Shown in pieces: positions 62,280 through 64,000 of a stretch of DNA of 64,000 nucleotides. The number at the start of each line of letters is the position of its first letter. Position 1 is the first letter of the stretch. Below the pieces are notes generated by a model. The model ran no database searches. It worked only from the letters and a program-made list of their open reading frames with translations, and was not told where the DNA came from. The DNA is from Aquimonas sp044377145. GTDB taxonomy: Bacteria > Pseudomonadota > Gammaproteobacteria > Xanthomonadales > Xanthomonadaceae. A program made the position numbers and the translations under genes. The stretch covers positions 48,711 through 112,710 of the forward strand of contig NZ_JBILJQ010000007.1 of the NCBI RefSeq assembly GCF_044377145.1, written 5' to 3'.

Positions 62280-62903
62280 TTATAGATCGGGAAAAGCGTT
62301 GCGCAGCGCGCGCACGGCAGAAGCCGGATCGGGCGCTTCGTAGACAAAACTGATAACCGCGAGCAGATCGGCACCGGCGGCCACCAGCTGGGGAGCGATC
62401 AACGCATCGATGCCACCGATAGCGACTCGCGGAACCAACAGCGGGGAGGCATTGGTCAGAAGCGCAGGTGATGCGCGCGCAGCGCCGGGTTTGGTTGCTG
62501 AGGTCGCGAAGGCGCCGAAGGCGATGTAGTCGGCTCCGCGTTGAACCGCAGCGCGGGCGCGCTCAGGATCGGCATAGCAGGAGGCACCGATGAGGGCGTG
62601 CGCTCCAAGCGCCGCGCGCGCCAACTCGAGCGGCACGTCGTCACCACCCAGATGTACGCCATCAGCGCCGATCACCCGGGCGAGCTCGATGTGATCATTG
62701 ATGAGTAGCGGCACCTTAAACTCGCGCGCCAACCTGTGCAGTCGCTCGGCCTGATAAAGAAGGAGCGGGGCATCTGCGGACTTGTTGCGGTACTGCAACA
62801 GGGCGATGCCCGCTGCCAGTGCTGCAGCGGTCCGCGCCAGCAGTCGCTCGGTATCTTCACAATCCGGGGTGATCAAGTAGACGCCGCGCAGACGTTCGGC
62901 CAT
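62280..62903 (-). CDS. thiE: Thiamine-phosphate synthase
   Basis: 207 residues from ATG 62903. It joins HMP-pyrophosphate and thiazole phosphate to thiamine phosphate. TIM-barrel motifs: GIALLQYRNKSADAPLLLYQ, LLINDHIELARVIGADGVHL, GGDDVPLELARAALG, IGASCYADPERARAAVQRGA, YIAFGAFATSATKPGA and PRVAIGGIDALIAPQLVAAG. A longer frame to 62960 is less likely. No TPP riboswitch was found in the short upstream space (72 bp to the divergent rubredoxin). thiE-hemL next to rubredoxin is a conserved arrangement in this part of the gammaproteobacteria. Confidence 0.95.
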   Translation of the reverse strand: MAERLRGVYLITPDCEDTERLLARTAAALAAGIALLQYRNKSADAPLLLYQAERLHRLAREFKVPLLINDHIELARVIGADGVHLGGDDVPLELARAALGAHALIGASCYADPERARAAVQRGADYIAFGAFATSATKPGAARASPALLTNASPLLVPRVAIGGIDALIAPQLVAAGADLLAVISFVYEAPDPASAVRALRNAFPDL

Positions 62904-62975
62904 GGACTGCGTCGCTGTTCGCGGGCGGATAAGGCGTGGAAGAATAGCAGGCCCTTCCAAGCAAGCTCTCCTGAC

Positions 62976-63176
62976 ATGTCAATCGCCCAGTCGCGCCCCG
63001 TCGGATCCCGTCATTGGATGTGTGTGGTCTGCGGATTCATCTACAGCGAAGCCACTGGCCTGCCCGAGGAGGGCATCGAAGCGGGAACCGCCTGGGACGA
63101 TGTGCCCGAGACATGGCTGTGCCCGGACTGCGGCGTTACCAAGGCGGACTTCGAAATGGTTCAGATCGACGCCTAG
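62976..63176 (+). CDS. Rubredoxin
   Basis: 66 residues from ATG 62976. Small electron carrier with Fe(Cys)4: Cys16 and Cys19 in HWMCVVCGFIYSEATG, Cys49 and Cys52 in WLCPDCGVTKADFEM, and the conserved GTAWDDVPETW. It is likely to serve an alkane or other oxidation/reduction partner; none is encoded here. Divergent from thiE. The N-terminal ten residues are extra relative to the core domain. Confidence 0.97.
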   Translation: MSIAQSRPVGSRHWMCVVCGFIYSEATGLPEEGIEAGTAWDDVPETWLCPDCGVTKADFEMVQIDA

Positions 63177-63303
63177 CGTTCTGCGCGGGGGGCAATCGGA
63201 GCCAGGACAGTCAGCTGCCGCGGCCTGAGCATCTCTTCCGCGCGAGTTCATCGAACGCCCGCGTTCGTGGTGCGACCGAAGAGATCTAGCAGCCGGCAGA
63301 CGA

Positions 63304-63756
63304 TCAGCGGCTGCCAGTCTGCGGCACGTCCGGCGAAAACTCGATCGTGTCGCCACGAGCGACGCCCAGATCAGCAGCGACCCCAGCGTTGAGCTCAAGT
63401 ACGTAAAGCGCGGGACCGGCGCTTGGATAGCTGGGGCATAGCGCGCTCTTGCAGGGCGGAACATCGCGGGAGACCGACACCAGACGGCGCTCCCGGTCGA
63501 AGTAGAGAATGTCCAGCGGGATGAGCGTGTTTTTCATCCAGAAGGCCTGCGGCGCCTCACGCTCAAACAGGAACAGCATTCCGCGGTCGCTCCCGAGCGC
63601 CTCGCGCTGCATCAGGCCGCGTTGCCGGGCGGGCTCGGTGTCCGCCAGTTCAACGTGGAAGCGCTGACCCTTGAGCTCAACCCAGGGGCCGGGTTGAGCG
63701 CCGCAGCTTCCGACAGCGACGCTCAGGGCAAGGGCGAGGAGTACTTGGCGAGGCAT
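63304..63756 (-). CDS. DUF192 family lipoprotein
   Basis: 150 residues. Lipoprotein signal with lipobox VGSC (Cys18), then the DUF192 fold: FHVELADTEPARQRGLMQRE, DRGMLFLFEREAPQAFWMKN, TLIPLDILYFDRERRLVSVS and VLELNAGVAADLGVARGDTI. DUF192 proteins are small secreted beta-proteins of unknown role. Convergent with rubredoxin, upstream of the right-edge promoters. Confidence 0.93.
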   Translation of the reverse strand: MPRQVLLALALSVAVGSCGAQPGPWVELKGQRFHVELADTEPARQRGLMQREALGSDRGMLFLFEREAPQAFWMKNTLIPLDILYFDRERRLVSVSRDVPPCKSALCPSYPSAGPALYVLELNAGVAADLGVARGDTIEFSPDVPQTGSR

Positions 63757-63839
63757 GGGGTCGTCTCATGGGGGAAGTGCTTATAAGGTACAGCTCGGCA
63801 ACGCGAGCGGCAGGTTTGAAGATTCTTCGCCCACCCCTC

Positions 63840-63867
63840 TTTACAGGTGGAAAAGGAGCTGTATACT
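63840..63867 (+). promoter_or_regulatory. First of two tandem promoter-like sequences
   Basis: TTTACA (63840-63845), a 16-bp spacer, TATACT (63862-63867), followed by GGGCGGCTCGCAC. It lies 100 bp upstream of a second copy of the same arrangement. Confidence 0.6.
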
Positions 63868-63939
63868 GGGCGGCTCGCACAGACGCTTAGCCAGACCGGC
63901 GACGCGGAAGTCGGCAGAAAAAAAGTTTCGGTTGAGGTG

Positions 63940-63967
63940 TTGACGGAAACGAAATCTGCTGTAAGAT
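63940..63967 (+). promoter_or_regulatory. Second tandem promoter, probably for a stable-RNA operon beyond the window
   Basis: TTGACG (63940-63945), a 16-bp spacer, TAAGAT (63962-63967), followed by GTGCGGCTCCCCGGGG. An A-rich AGAAAAAAAG precedes it and could be an UP element. The GC-rich discriminator and shared GCGGCTC after the -10 box in both copies resemble stringently controlled rRNA or tRNA promoters. The target lies outside the window. Confidence 0.65.
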
Positions 63968-64000
63968 GTGCGGCTCCCCGGGGCGAAACGCTCCACCGGC

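Noticed and set aside
62904..62975. TPP riboswitch upstream of thiE
   Set aside because: Only 72 bp separate thiE from rubredoxin and no THI-box sequence is present.

Overview
The window reads as a high-GC gammaproteobacterial chromosome of the Xanthomonadales (Lysobacterales) type. This is inferred from gene content: an Ax21-family outer membrane protein, a TraB/GumN-family protein, the ruvCAB-ybgC-tolQRAB-pal-cpoB-queE-queC-tRNA-Lys block, GTP-type PEP carboxykinase, and heptanucleotide GAATCCC-type repeats scattered between genes. No phage, insertion sequence, integrase, plasmid gene, CRISPR array or biosynthetic island was found. Most of the window is housekeeping sequence.

Layout. 1-4300: 5' part of lpoA (cut by the window edge), divergent from rsmI, then RNase P RNA, two eroded genes (a methyltransferase-like remnant and a DUF2061 membrane protein remnant) and an Ax21-family gene. 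4500-9450: sucCD, a gene-poor stretch, nadE, and a zinc-ribbon protein. 9980-12310: a secreted PL11 rhamnogalacturonan lyase with a polyserine linker and a CBM2 module. 12500-19400: bamD, rluD-pgeF, a TraB/GumN protein, typA and a cyclophilin. 19600-30300 (minus strand): a probable long transcription unit, a secreted protein of unknown function followed by ruvC-ruvA-ruvB-ybgC-tolQ-tolR-tolA-tolB-pal-cpoB-queE-queC and tRNA-Lys. 30500-37600: aldo/keto reductase, alpha/beta hydrolase, aspS, a TPR-methyltransferase, a lipoprotein, a 32-residue Lys-rich protein and an FmdB-type zinc ribbon. 37800-45400: ABC-F ATPase, tRNA-Asn, fimT, uvrB, trpE and a cupin-like protein. 45500-48900: fadE with a divergent TetR regulator. 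49200-58400: pckG, a putative envelope protein, a GAF-GAF-GGDEF-EAL protein and ppc. 58400-64000: a transsulfuration-type PLP enzyme, argD, thiE-hemL, rubredoxin, a DUF192 lipoprotein, and two tandem promoter-like sequences at the right edge pointing out of the window.

How the genes work together. Envelope biogenesis is well represented: LpoA (peptidoglycan synthase activation), BamD (outer membrane protein assembly) and Tol-Pal-CpoB (envelope constriction). Central carbon metabolism appears as SucCD plus the opposing PEP/oxaloacetate enzymes PckG and Ppc, which lie 4.6 kb apart on either side of a c-di-GMP protein. tRNA and translation functions include RNase P RNA, RsmI, RluD, TypA, AspS, QueC/QueE, tRNA-Lys(TTT) and tRNA-Asn(GTT). 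DNA repair is represented by RuvABC and UvrB.

I did not find a convincing new multi-gene system. The observations most worth follow-up are the secreted unknown protein coupled to ruvC with an apparent frameshift at its start codon, the two overlapping eroded genes beside Ax21, the heptad repeats that invade the queE start, the polyserine-linked PL11-CBM2 enzyme, the palindrome between fadE and its TetR neighbour, the candidate leaderless promoter of uvrB, and the tandem promoters at the right edge.
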